A stretch of 64,000 nucleotides of DNA from Dawidia soli. GTDB taxonomy: Bacteria > Bacteroidota > Bacteroidia > Cytophagales > Cyclobacteriaceae. The translations under genes and the position numbers were made by a program. Under the pieces are notes generated by a model. That model saw only the letters and a list, made by a program, of their open reading frames with translations. It did not search any database and was not told the origin of the DNA. Below are positions 38,358-47,053 of the stretch, piece by piece (the stretch's first letter is position 1; each line of letters starts with the position of its first letter). Location: the NCBI RefSeq assembly GCF_018598185.1, contig NZ_JAHESC010000036.1, positions 17,086 through 81,085 on the forward strand, given 5' to 3'.

Positions 38358-38508
38358 CACTAATCATATTCCGCAAATCTACACAAAGTTGCTTCGGGGC
38401 TGTTGTCGAATCCCCGTACAAGTTTATCATAACTGATACATTTTAAGACAGAAACTATTGGCGGGCCCACTATACACAGGGGAAACTTTTCAAATAACTC
38501 GTAAATGA

Positions 38509-38745
38509 CAGATTTCCAATACCGGACAGGAAGGAACGCCTACTGAACAACAGACAGCATTTTATAATTCTATGTCTGCAGTTACAAGTTTGGAAGGAAG
38601 TGCAGTTAAAGCCGGACTCGTTGAGGGCACTCCGGAAGTAATTGTTGGAAGCTATGAGCTAGGTCAATTAGATGTTGATGACATGCTTCCATTCGGAGAC
38701 GGCCCTGTTGCATCAGCAGCTGGAACGCTGATACGAAGACTATGA
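38509..38745 (+). pseudogene. Orphan tip fragment without start
   Basis: The frame is open for 78 codons after a stop at 38506. It reads TPTEQQTAFYNSMSAV, KAGLVEGTPEVIVGSYELG, LPFGDGPVASAAGTLIRRL, a composition typical of toxin tips. No core motif remains. Family unknown. Confidence 0.4.
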
Positions 38746-38830
38746 TAGCCTCTCATATGAGAAAACACTAAACAGCATAAAAATCGTTGAAGGGTGATAA
38801 TTTAAAAATACTAGCTCGGCACCGGGTAAT

Positions 38831-39116
38831 ATGGAAGTTTCCGCCCTGCCCCTGCATGCCATGACTTTTTTTGAAGAGTTAATTGAGGCGTCCAATCATT
38901 CCACAATACAGATGATAATTTTTGATGAAAGTAAAGTGTCTCAGATAGGCAAAGTGCTTGAGGATTTAAAATGTTTCGTGGGAGGGAAGTCATCTTAAGA
39001 ATCTTATTGCTGTAGATGTTCCTCCAAATGTCTCCTATAAGGTTATTAAAGAATACCTTGATAAAGGCGAAAAAGAAAGTCGTTGGAGTTATAAGGAGGC
39101 CTGCTTGGGACAGTAG
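38831..39116 (+). pseudogene. Frameshifted DUF4265-like immunity gene
   Basis: The first frame gives EELIEASNHSTIQMIIFDES and ends at a stop near 38999. The other frame, from about 38970, continues WEGSHLKNLIAVDVPPNVSY, DKGEKESRWSYKEACLGQ. These two halves together match the C-terminal part of DUF4265 proteins (HSTxR, VDVPP, WxYEEACLG), so a one-base frameshift has broken the gene; the N-terminal part is also missing. Confidence 0.65.
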
Positions 39117-39286
39117 CCCAGGTGGCGGCAAATTCAGATTAGATTTTCATAGCTTTAGTACAAGAGGATCGACATTACATTTTCCATACTAACAACAGAG
39201 GCAATTCAATTAGTCTCCACAGAAGTTTAAAGTCCACTGAGATTTTGGCAACCAATCAAATAAAAATAAAAAAAGTAAAAGAATAA
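39117..39286 (+). pseudogene. Decayed toxin-tip C-terminus
   Basis: Reads GGGKFRLDFHSFSTRGSTLHF then, after a frameshift near 39182, HTNNRGNSISLHRSL and KIKKVKE followed by a stop. This looks like the last 50 residues of a nuclease-like RHS tip. No start or core is present. The 288 bases after it hold nothing I recognise. Confidence 0.4.
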
Positions 39287-39574
39287 CAGATAGCCTAACC
39301 AGGTCGTTTTTATTAATTTTGATTTTTACGAAAGCCAAGATGATCGCGTTTTATTGAAAGAAATTCTCAAGTCCTTTTTACTCTTTGAGATCGCCTGTTT
39401 TTTTTCTTTTCGTAGAGAGGAAAACTTAACGGATGACAATGAGCTACTGAAATTAAGGAAACGAGTTCCACTCACTTTTGAGAAATAGGCGATCTTCCAC
39501 TGCAACATATTCAATAGACTCTTATAGGAATTTGACAAACGTTCATTTCAACACACAGCAAAATCTTACAGACC

Positions 39575-40039
39575 ATGATTAATCCACGTAACATATTGAT
39601 TTTGACGTTGACACTTTTTTCTCTTAATCAGGATGCAAAAGGCCAGACGGATTACATTTTTTACGACTTGCCAGAAAAGGTAACATTAAAAGCAAAAGAG
39701 TATATAGATCAATATACTAATCGAAATGGCAAGATTGGTTTTATTGCTCAGCTTGACAAAAATGTTGATGACAACTATTTACTCTTCATTATCATAGATG
39801 ATTTCGCAAAACAAGAACCCCCAAATCTCCTGTACGAAGCTGTGATAAAAAAAACCAATAGGATGATTAGGTTAGATGATGATAATCTTCTTCCCCTAAT
39901 TACAGGTGAAGATGTGCATTTTGCATATCTTGGGGACGCACCGCCTCGCAAACCTGGTGGCCCAAAGGGAAAAAAAAAGGTGGTATTTAATCATGAATCG
40001 TATTCTATAACTTTTGATTTAACGGGGAAGATTTATTAA
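39575..40039 (+). CDS. Secreted protein of unknown function, immunity candidate
   Basis: 154 residues, signal peptide ending DAKGQ. The mature part is alpha+beta (LDKNVDDNYLLFIIIDDF) with a basic Gly/Pro/Lys stretch near the end (RKPGGPKGKKKVVF). No family recognised. Typical size, export signal and AT-rich codon use of neighbours in the array. Confidence 0.55.
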   Translation: MINPRNILILTLTLFSLNQDAKGQTDYIFYDLPEKVTLKAKEYIDQYTNRNGKIGFIAQLDKNVDDNYLLFIIIDDFAKQEPPNLLYEAVIKKTNRMIRLDDDNLLPLITGEDVHFAYLGDAPPRKPGGPKGKKKVVFNHESYSITFDLTGKIY

Positions 40040-40275
40040 TAATGAAAGCCCAGCCTCGCCGGTTTTTATTGCTGAAAGAGATCGCCCTGATCACTACGAT
40101 TATCACCGCGCCTGTGAATGTCACGTACGTTTGGAATATTGAGAATTATACAGCGGAAAAATCTGACGATGACTGGTGTTTTTTTCTAAATATTAAGAAC
40201 ACTGTCTAGGAACTCAACTATTCTGTTTTTTGGAGTACCTTGCTTTACGGGATAGTGATAACACAAATAAAAACA

Positions 40276-40875
40276 ATGCACCCTACAAAAACATTATTTT
40301 TCTTATCGTTATCCAGTGTAATGCTCTCGTGCTCCAGACCCAACAATTGTCTGTCGCCAATCCAATTTGCGCCAGGCGACCAGCCATACGTATACATCCA
40401 ACACCCACATCCCTCGGGTCAACCATGTACTTATTCCGTAGCAACGCAATTCCAAACTGATGAAGGGGCCGTTACTTCGAATGGCTTTCTTGTATTTGAA
40501 GACCTTAAATTTAAAATTAAGCTGGACTCGGCAAAAGGGAAACCAATAACATTTTTTTATTTCTCAAAGCATGTAGGCAAAATCTATCATCTTCCAATTG
40601 AAATTGGTGGGCGTAAAAAAGTACTGAACATGCGCCTTGAAAATATAATTGATACGCCTTCCCCAAACAAAGTTCATCAATTCAGGCTCATCGGTGGATT
40701 CGCACCCCCCGGTATTAAAGATGACGTGGTTTTTTTTGTTGACATGAAAAGAGGTGTAATTGGGTCCTACATTTCCGCCTTCGAAAATACTCAAGAGGTC
40801 ATTATTGCGCCACGGGGGAATATTCTTCGAGATTCATTGGACTATTCGAACAAACGGTTTAAACATTGGCTATAA
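40276..40875 (+). CDS. Lipoprotein of unknown function, immunity candidate
   Basis: 199 residues from the ATG at 40276 (MHPTKTLFFLSLSSVMLSC), with lipobox MLSC; the earlier ATG at 40240 would place residues before a normal signal peptide. The mature part is beta-rich (GFLVFEDLKFKIKLDS, ITFFYFSKHVGKIYHLPI). No family recognised. Confidence 0.6.
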   Translation: MHPTKTLFFLSLSSVMLSCSRPNNCLSPIQFAPGDQPYVYIQHPHPSGQPCTYSVATQFQTDEGAVTSNGFLVFEDLKFKIKLDSAKGKPITFFYFSKHVGKIYHLPIEIGGRKKVLNMRLENIIDTPSPNKVHQFRLIGGFAPPGIKDDVVFFVDMKRGVIGSYISAFENTQEVIIAPRGNILRDSLDYSNKRFKHWL

Positions 40876-40918
40876 ACAACTTGTTAAGGATCTGTCTGAA
40901 AGGTGTAAATTGCATGCT

Positions 40919-41641
40919 ATGGACCGGAATACACTCCTTCATCAAATTCAATCCAATATTAATATACACGGGTACCACATCACGTCAGTTGCAGGGACAT
41001 TACTCCCCAGATTTGTCTATACCATCGGTTGCACAGATCTCTTTGGAGCAGATCTCGTGTTTTGCGGAGGCGAAGCATATTCCCAAGACGACATGATTCG
41101 GATCATCAAGGAAATGGTCGGAGCATTAAAAAACGGTGCACAATGGAAGAATTTGACCTTGCAAGTTGATAATCTTGGTTCATTTTCTCTTTCTGAGGTT
41201 GATAATTCCTGGAGCAAATTGATAACACTTGGGATTTTTGATTATTACAAGAAAAACGATATCCGGGTGCTTCAAATCTCACCGGGTCAGGACCGTTTGA
41301 CTTTAGACATTCCGGATATGACGAAACCGTTCAACGTTGAGTCAGAGCCGGTCTGGCAATGGCTTATAAAGGAATGGAACTACCCGCTTCCGCCGACATC
41401 TACTGCGATCATAAATGTAGAAGTCCTTTACGGTGAGAAAGCAACACAAATAATACGATGGGAACACGAGGAATGGGAAATTTTCTCAAAGCCAGTGGAC
41501 AATGTTCCAAAAGACGATATGCGTGCAATGCCGTTAGCCATACTTTTAGGTATTGATGAATCACTACAAGCTGTAATTCATTTACAAACAGGAGATGGAC
41601 TTTGGCGCGACAAGGGTGAGCTCCCATGGAATGAGTGGTAG
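40919..41641 (+). CDS. DUF4262 domain protein, probable immunity
   Basis: 240 residues from the ATG at 40919; an upstream frame from 40760 overlaps the preceding gene and is not part of the family. Residues about 10-130 match DUF4262 (INIHGYHITSV, RFVYTIGCTDLFGADLVFCGG). Residues about 150-240 form a second domain (WEHEEWEIFSKP, LPLAILLGIDESLQ type ending GLWRDKGELPW). DUF4262 proteins are frequent in polymorphic-toxin immunity clusters; no signal peptide, so a cytoplasmic target is likely. Confidence 0.75.
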   Translation: MDRNTLLHQIQSNINIHGYHITSVAGTLLPRFVYTIGCTDLFGADLVFCGGEAYSQDDMIRIIKEMVGALKNGAQWKNLTLQVDNLGSFSLSEVDNSWSKLITLGIFDYYKKNDIRVLQISPGQDRLTLDIPDMTKPFNVESEPVWQWLIKEWNYPLPPTSTAIINVEVLYGEKATQIIRWEHEEWEIFSKPVDNVPKDDMRAMPLAILLGIDESLQAVIHLQTGDGLWRDKGELPWNEW

Positions 41642-41727
41642 TGATTTGTTGCATTCGTACTCCCGAGGTCCATCTAGGCATGGAGATTCTTTCGAGAGTG
41701 TGATGGAACTGCATTAATCAACCCAGT

Positions 41728-42111
41728 ATGAAGAAACAAAATATCTACTCTCTTATAATTTTCCTTGTGTTCATTACTATGGTGATGGCGTGTAATGAAA
41801 AGAAGTTCGATAAAAGACGATGGACCGCCAAAACTGATGCGAATTTTCGACCTAATGAAAGAGGGCAAATGATCAATGACCTTTTATCCAATCATAAATT
41901 AGTTGGCTTAAAATATGTGGACATAATCACCCTATTGGGTGCTCCTGACGGCATCGACAGCAGCTCTGTGTTTTATGAAATAGAAATTGATTATGGTTCC
42001 GATATCGACCCGGTTTACAAAAAGGATCTATATTTATTCACAACCGAAGATTCAATAATAACTCATACGAGATTAAAGAATGGAAGAGAACATACTGAAG
42101 GTCGCACTTGA
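41728..42111 (+). CDS. BamE-like immunity lipoprotein paralogue with 3' frameshift
   Basis: 127 residues, closely similar to the protein at 28704-29069 (shared LVGLKY, LLG.PDGIDSSSV.YEIEIDYGSDIDP, DLYLFTT.DSII). Signal and lipobox MVMAC. One base is missing near 42061 relative to the paralogue, so the last 15-17 residues are read out of frame (THTRLKNGREHTEGRT instead of SYEIKEWKR...). Probably a partly decayed immunity gene that has lost its toxin. Confidence 0.75.
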   Translation: MKKQNIYSLIIFLVFITMVMACNEKKFDKRRWTAKTDANFRPNERGQMINDLLSNHKLVGLKYVDIITLLGAPDGIDSSSVFYEIEIDYGSDIDPVYKKDLYLFTTEDSIITHTRLKNGREHTEGRT

Positions 42112-42508
42112 AATTTCAATTCTTTTTGTACAAAACACAATACTTGCGCTGTGCTTGATCGCGCTAAACGTTGCTCTTCTCTTTTTTTTAAATGTGAGTC
42201 CTGAAATTAACATCCCTGTGAGTCGCAAGACGCTTACAACTATTCTTCAGTTTACCATAGTGATCATCTCGATCATTGTTATTGCAAATCCAGGCAAATA
42301 TCTTTTTCCATCCGCCGCGTCGCTCCCATGGTTTGGACTACTGGCAATGAGACATTTTATATACAAGATTTTGGCAGCCGACTTTGAACAGGATAAAAAT
42401 ATCACCAAATTCATTCGAAGATTTTTTGAAATTTACATATTTCCATTCTTTGCCTTTTTCATCAGTTTATATCAATGTATTTACATATTCATCTGGTCGC
42501 ATCCATAA
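42080..42508 (+). CDS. Membrane protein of unknown function
   Basis: 142 residues with four hydrophobic segments (LFVQNTILALCLIALNVALLF, ILQFTIVIISIIVIA, FGLLAMRHFIYKIL, FPFFAFFISLYQCIYIFI). Overlaps the frameshifted end of the preceding gene. No family recognised; may be a membrane immunity protein. Confidence 0.6.
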   Translation: MEENILKVALEISILFVQNTILALCLIALNVALLFFLNVSPEINIPVSRKTLTTILQFTIVIISIIVIANPGKYLFPSAASLPWFGLLAMRHFIYKILAADFEQDKNITKFIRRFFEIYIFPFFAFFISLYQCIYIFIWSHP

Positions 42509-42579
42509 AAACAAGTCAAAAAATTTCTCAGGTTGAGTGAAAGATCTTAATTAACGATAACAAAAAAAGTAGTTTACAG

Positions 42580-42750
42580 ATGATCGTTTTAGTTATTGGA
42601 ATTTTGATGTCTACTCTGGGAATATTGATTTTAATTTATCTATTCAACAACGATTCATTCAATAAAAGGCCGATAAATGGCGGAATCGTACATACGACGT
42701 TTGCAGCGCTGGGATTGATTATATATGGCATCTGTCTAATATTTTCATAA
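42580..42750 (+). CDS. Small two-helix membrane protein
   Basis: 56 residues: an N-terminal helix (MIVLVIGILMSTLGILILIY), a short polar loop (NNDSFNKRPINGG) and a second helix (FAALGLIIYGICLIF). Lies between two other small membrane genes of the array. Function unknown. Confidence 0.5.
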   Translation: MIVLVIGILMSTLGILILIYLFNNDSFNKRPINGGIVHTTFAALGLIIYGICLIFS

Positions 42751-42796
42751 TTAGTAATAGCTAATCGCCTTACAAAAGGGCTTTAGAAGAAAAGTA

Positions 42797-43072
42797 ATGA
42801 ACGCAATAAAATCATTTGTTCTCGTAAATCTCCTTCTGTTAGGCTATGTAATAGTTTTAGTTGTTTTAAGCATGTTTGACGTTTCGATCGCCGATTTAAG
42901 AATACATTTTGCTGTTAATTTTAACTATTACTATTTAATATTTATCGCCACGCCACTACTAACACTCACCCTTCCGGCTGCAACCATAAGAAGCAGGCTT
43001 CTCGTTTTGGGAATCTCGGTTATAGGGATTTTCGTTTTATATACAGGCCACAGCACTATCGTACCGTGGTAA
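42797..43072 (+). CDS. Small membrane protein of unknown function
   Basis: 91 residues, three hydrophobic segments (FVLVNLLLLGYVIVLVVLSMF, YYYLIFIATPLLTLTLP, LLVLGISVIGIFVLY). Last small gene of the AT-rich array. No family recognised. Confidence 0.5.
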   Translation: MNAIKSFVLVNLLLLGYVIVLVVLSMFDVSIADLRIHFAVNFNYYYLIFIATPLLTLTLPAATIRSRLLVLGISVIGIFVLYTGHSTIVPW

Positions 43073-43375
43073 TAATAATTTATTAAGAATCTCCGCCCAT
43101 CGACCCCGAAACGTGCTTCCTGAGGCAGGATTCCAGGCACGCTTCCCTTGCGGATTCACCCTTGGGGTTCTGGCCGATATGGGCAAAAAAGGAGGTGAAC
43201 GGAGAATTGTATTGAGAGAAAAGATTACCTATTTGCATACAAACCAGACGCAACATGTTGTTATAGTGGCGCCGTATGGGGAGAAATCGTCGTAACATTA
43301 CTCTGAAATTTGCAGGCCCAACTATTAAAAAAATCAGCCGGACATGCCAGGGAAAAATCGTACCTTCACGCCGCC
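43073..43375. other. Boundary between AT-rich array and GC-rich flank
   Basis: No gene is recognised in about 300 bp. Composition rises to GC-rich here, and the following gene has the codon use of the long RHS genes, so this is the right border of the tip array. Confidence 0.4.
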
Positions 43376-44857
43376 ATGCGCGTTGTATTTTCCCTGCTTC
43401 TGAGTTTCTGTACATTGGCTTCATACGGCCAAACCGATAGCCTGTTAACACGTCCGCAGCAGGCCCTCGACAGCCTGGCTCGAAAGCCCCTGCACCCGGG
43501 GCTGGATTCTGTGCAACATGACTTTTATGCCTCGTCGGATAGCCTGAAAAATGCTTTCCGGGGCAAATTTGCTGGCCTGGACTCGGCGCAGGCCGGTACC
43601 CAGCACATCCTGGACAGCTTGCAGGCCTTGCAGTTGCCCCACGAAGAATATGTTCAAAAGCTCGATAGCATCCGCCAAAAGCGGGAGTCGGAGATCCAAT
43701 CGCTGAACCAGAAAATGGAAGGGCTGAAGTCGAAGGCCACCGGGCGGATCAACAGCCTGGAGCTGCCGCCACAGGCCCAGGAGCAGGCAACGGCCCTGAC
43801 GAGCCAGATCGACGGCTTTCAGCTGCCCGTGAAAGACCTGAACCTGGACGCCGTGGGGGTGGACAGCCCGTTCGGGAGTCTGAACGGCCTGACCAGCGCC
43901 GTGGACTCGCGCGTGGGCAAGATCGGCGCGCTCGGCGGCATGCCGGAGTTTCCCGGCGAGCTGGGACAGGTGAAAGATGTGACCGGCCAACTGGGCGGCT
44001 ATCAGCAGGACATCAAAAACATAGCCGGCGGCAACCTGCAGGACGTCAAGCAGGTGCCGGGTGCGCTGGAAGGAAAGGCCGCCGAAGCGACGGGCCTGGG
44101 CGAGGTGACCAAACAAGCCGAGGCATTGAACCCGATGCTGGATGCGGCGAAGAACCCCGACGCGATGAAGCAGCAAGCGATCAAACAGGTGCAGCAGCAG
44201 GCCGTCAACCACTTTGCCGGCAAGGAGCAGGTGCTGCAGCAGGCGATGGAAAAGATGTCGAAGTTGAAAAGCAAATACGCGAGCCTGAACAGCCTGAAAG
44301 ATATACCGAAGCGCAAGCCGAACGAAATGCGCGGCAAGCCGCTGCGGGAGCGCCTGCTGCCGGGCATCGCGTTGCAGATCCAGAAGAAGGGCGACGACGT
44401 GCTGGTGGACTTCAATCCCTATATAGGCTACAGGTTGTCGGGCCGCCTGACCAGCGGAGCGGGATGGAACCACCGTGCAAGCTATAATACCGACCGCAAC
44501 GGCCTGACGATGGCGCCGCGGATCTATGGGCCGCGCGCGTACGGTGAGTTTAAGCTAGGCAAAGGATTTTCGCCGCGTGCGGAGTTCGAGTATATGAATA
44601 CCTACGTGCCGCCGCAGCTGCAAACGCCCGCCACCGACCCCGGTGTGCGCGAGTGGGTGCCGGGCGCGTTTGTGGGCATGAAGAAAGACTATCGTTTTAT
44701 CCGGTCCGTGAAAGGTACGGCAATGATCATGCTGCGGGTATTTAACGTCGATCATAAAAGCCCGTATGCCGATGTGCTGAATGTGCGCTTCGGGTTTGAG
44801 TTCCCGCAGAAAAAGAAAAGCAAGAAGGAGAAGCAGACGGACGCTGATAAGAAATAA
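43376..44857 (+). CDS. Secreted coiled-coil outer-membrane protein at the end of the RHS locus
   Basis: Start at the ATG at 43376 (MRVVFSLLLSFCTLASYGQ, signal peptide), 493 residues; the upstream frame from 43310 has no signal. Residues about 25-310 are helical, rich in Gln, Leu and Ala (QKLDSIRQKRESEIQSLNQK, MKQQAIKQVQQQAVNHFAGK). The rest is beta-rich with barrel-like strands (VDFNPYIGYRLSGRLTSGAGW, RFGFEFPQKKK) and a Lys-rich end. No named family known to me. As the GC-rich gene after the array, it may be a shell or export partner of the RHS proteins. Confidence 0.55.
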   Translation: MRVVFSLLLSFCTLASYGQTDSLLTRPQQALDSLARKPLHPGLDSVQHDFYASSDSLKNAFRGKFAGLDSAQAGTQHILDSLQALQLPHEEYVQKLDSIRQKRESEIQSLNQKMEGLKSKATGRINSLELPPQAQEQATALTSQIDGFQLPVKDLNLDAVGVDSPFGSLNGLTSAVDSRVGKIGALGGMPEFPGELGQVKDVTGQLGGYQQDIKNIAGGNLQDVKQVPGALEGKAAEATGLGEVTKQAEALNPMLDAAKNPDAMKQQAIKQVQQQAVNHFAGKEQVLQQAMEKMSKLKSKYASLNSLKDIPKRKPNEMRGKPLRERLLPGIALQIQKKGDDVLVDFNPYIGYRLSGRLTSGAGWNHRASYNTDRNGLTMAPRIYGPRAYGEFKLGKGFSPRAEFEYMNTYVPPQLQTPATDPGVREWVPGAFVGMKKDYRFIRSVKGTAMIMLRVFNVDHKSPYADVLNVRFGFEFPQKKKSKKEKQTDADKK

Positions 44858-44871
44858 CCAGCTTTGTACGA

Positions 44872-45318
44872 ATGAAAAGCCATCCTACCGCGAAATCCAT
44901 CGTCCCCCACCAGACATTGGAACAGCTGGAGAGCGACTTTTGGGGCGAACCTCCCGTGGGGGTATCAAGCCTCGTCTCGAAGTGTTACGAGCTCCGCAGA
45001 AAAAGAATCAACGATTTCGAGGCTGGCGACTTCAGAATATTAATTGGCCAGCAAATCGGTCTGCCTTTTCTGGTCCCCTTCGCCATAAACCTACTCGATG
45101 ACAACGCCTTTATAGAGGGAGACTACTACGAAGGAGATCTGTTAAAAAGCGTATTAACGATCAACCCGGAATTCTGGAAAGCAAACCCGGAATTAAAAGA
45201 AAATATCACCCGGATCTTCGAAAGAAATAAAGATACGCTGACGCACGAGGCTCCCATCGATCAGAAGATCAAAGCAGAACTGATCGAAGCATATAGCAAT
45301 CTGTTGAGCCTACGCTAA
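44872..45318 (+). CDS. CdiI-type contact-dependent inhibition immunity protein, orphan
   Basis: 148 residues, no signal peptide. Matches the immunity family with the opening KSIVPHQTLEQLESDFWGEP, a middle DFRILIGQQIGLPFLVPFA and a later EGDYYEGDLLKSVL. Such proteins block CDI or polymorphic toxin tips in the cytoplasm. No matching toxin is seen next to it, so it protects against toxins of neighbours or is left over. Confidence 0.85.
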   Translation: MKSHPTAKSIVPHQTLEQLESDFWGEPPVGVSSLVSKCYELRRKRINDFEAGDFRILIGQQIGLPFLVPFAINLLDDNAFIEGDYYEGDLLKSVLTINPEFWKANPELKENITRIFERNKDTLTHEAPIDQKIKAELIEAYSNLLSLR

Positions 45319-45535
45319 TTCGCGTTCCTGTTGCAATGATTGATTCCTATCATTCATAAAGTCATCCGAAAAACCAGACAGACTATCGTAAAAATTCTGC
45401 CAGGGATTATGAAACGGTATGATATAAACTACACTTCCTATTTTCTCCAAACGGATATCCTCCCCGTCGGTCTGAGGATATGGAAATGTCGCAAATTCGT
45501 CAGTTCAATTGTCTTCAATGAAAATCGTATAACTG

Positions 45536-45937
45536 CTACGTTTTCTGTTCAACATTTACAGTAGCGGTCGGTTCTTCTTCAACAATGTTAATCAACGTTA
45601 CATCGAGAACATCTTCAAGTTTCGAAATTGTTTCGAGCGTGAGGTTTTCCGACCCGCGAAGTATTCTTGATACGTATTGTCGCGAAACATTCATCAACTG
45701 TGCCAGCTCCGTTTGCGTCATTTTTTTTTCATCCAACACGTCGAGAACACGAAGTGATATGTCCGCGGACCGCTTCATCCAGGCCCGATTTTCCTGCTTG
45801 TATGCCGGGAGGTCCATCCAACCCGATGGCCGATCGGTTGTGGTTATCTTTTTGAGTTTGCCGTTTTCCATTCTGTGCTTCATCCTGACGTGCCTTACAG
45901 CGTTTTTTACAGACTTATTTGGCTCACGTTGTTCCAA
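45536..45937 (-). CDS. XRE-family antitoxin-like regulator
   Basis: Up to 133 residues; starts at 45937, 45883 (MKHRMENG) or 45871 are possible. The C-terminal half is a Cro/CI helix-turn-helix (KKMTQTELAQLMNVSRQYVSR, GSENLTLETISKLEDVLDV). The N-terminal half (DRPSGWMDLPAYKQENRAW) matches antitoxins that follow small HigB-like toxin genes. The upstream toxin appears truncated. Confidence 0.75.
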   Translation of the reverse strand: MEQREPNKSVKNAVRHVRMKHRMENGKLKKITTTDRPSGWMDLPAYKQENRAWMKRSADISLRVLDVLDEKKMTQTELAQLMNVSRQYVSRILRGSENLTLETISKLEDVLDVTLINIVEEEPTATVNVEQKT

Positions 45938-46008
45938 ATCACGTCTGGCTCGTAGACGACGGCATAGACCTTGTCAGAAAACTTCTCATGTATCTGCCTA
46001 ACGCGCAT
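45907..46008 (-). pseudogene. Possible remnant of a HigB-like toxin
   Basis: A 33-residue frame (MRVRQIHEKFSDKVYAVVYE, then PDVIWNN) directly upstream of and overlapping the XRE gene. The opening resembles small toxins encoded before such antitoxins, but the usual remaining 70 or so residues are missing. Low confidence. Confidence 0.3.
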
Positions 46009-46176
46009 TGTCAACGTATAGATTAACAAAAATCAGCCTGAATAAAGTCCCTTGCAATATTTTTTAAGTAAAAATTTTCAGGAAAACTGCTTTTTTTGAA
46101 TCTATCGCACTATTTATCAAACATTTACATCAAAAATTCAGCCTCGCACATACCGGGCCTCCTTCGGCACGCTGAT

Positions 46177-46980
46177 TTACCCCATCGCCAGCACCTTCGC
46201 CGCCCCTACCCGCCGGGCCTGCTGTACCGTGCCGTCTCCGAGGAACATGCCATACCGGATCCCTACCGAGAGCATCAGGCTGAACTCGGCCGCTGACGGT
46301 CGCCGGGGCAGGCTGACCGCCAACGTTGTCGCATCGGCCCGCACGCCCGATGGCAGCCATGCCGTGGAAACCATCACGGGCGCATACATCGTATCAAACC
46401 AGGGCGAAACGACATACTTTTCCTGCTGCTCATCATAGGCGGCGTCCGGCACGATGCCCAGCACGGCCGTGACACTATACATGGGTTGGTCCTCGAGCGG
46501 ATGAAAGTTGATCCCGGGGAGCAGCTCCGGAACATCGAGGTGCGCGGACAGGGCTTCGCGATCGATGCGCGCGGTAATCGCGCTTCGGATGGTCGACTCG
46601 AAAAGCGAGATCTTCTTGCTCAGCGAAAAGCCCGCGAGCAGCTGGGGCATTTGCGAAAGGCGGATGGAACGCCGGCCGAGCTCGTGGGTGGTATCCAGAC
46701 GTTGTACGGGCAACAGATATTGATTCAGCACGGGACATAGATTCTGGTCTGCCAGGGCACGGTGTGGACCGAACATGATACGAATGGCTTTGCCCAGCAC
46801 CGAGCAGCCTCCCAATTCCGTCCCATAGCGACGCAGCACGTCGAACCTCGCGTCGTTCTTGATCCGTGACCGCGAAGCGCCGCCCTTCCGGCGCAAAATG
46901 ATCTTGTCGCTGCCTTTCATGGTATAAGCTGTAACGTCGCCCAGGCCGCCGATAAATTTGATACCTTTCAGATATGCCAT
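46177..46980 (-). CDS. Unnamed Bacteroidota family protein, diverged paralogue of the 47.6-kb gene
   Basis: 267 residues from the ATG at 46980 (MAYLKGIKFIGGLGDVTAY). It shares with 47648-48409 the opening layout: KGxxGG, a strand, RRKGG, then RIKNDARFDVLRRYGTELGG. The later parts diverge. No signal peptide, no known domain. It is transcribed away from the iteron-like repeats that lie just upstream. Function unknown. Confidence 0.65.
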   Translation of the reverse strand: MAYLKGIKFIGGLGDVTAYTMKGSDKIILRRKGGASRSRIKNDARFDVLRRYGTELGGCSVLGKAIRIMFGPHRALADQNLCPVLNQYLLPVQRLDTTHELGRRSIRLSQMPQLLAGFSLSKKISLFESTIRSAITARIDREALSAHLDVPELLPGINFHPLEDQPMYSVTAVLGIVPDAAYDEQQEKYVVSPWFDTMYAPVMVSTAWLPSGVRADATTLAVSLPRRPSAAEFSLMLSVGIRYGMFLGDGTVQQARRVGAAKVLAMG

Positions 46981-47053
46981 AATGTTCGTTAAGATGTTTT
47001 CCCATTTGCGACAGCCGGATGAAGCGCGGTAGTCCAACCGGACAACCACTGGC

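Noticed and set aside
40045..40068. A CCAGCCTCGCCGG-T run resembling the terminator at 29092.
   Set aside because: The stem does not pair well; at most a decayed terminator.
43113..43295. A 60-codon plus-strand reading frame.
   Set aside because: No signal, domain or composition like a gene; it lies at the composition border of the array.
43445..44473. A 342-codon minus-strand frame opposite the coiled-coil protein.
   Set aside because: Leu/Gln/His-rich shadow of the repeated helical coding sequence; no domain.
45340..45564. A 74-codon plus-strand frame after the CdiI gene.
   Set aside because: It runs into the convergent XRE gene and shows no recognisable feature.
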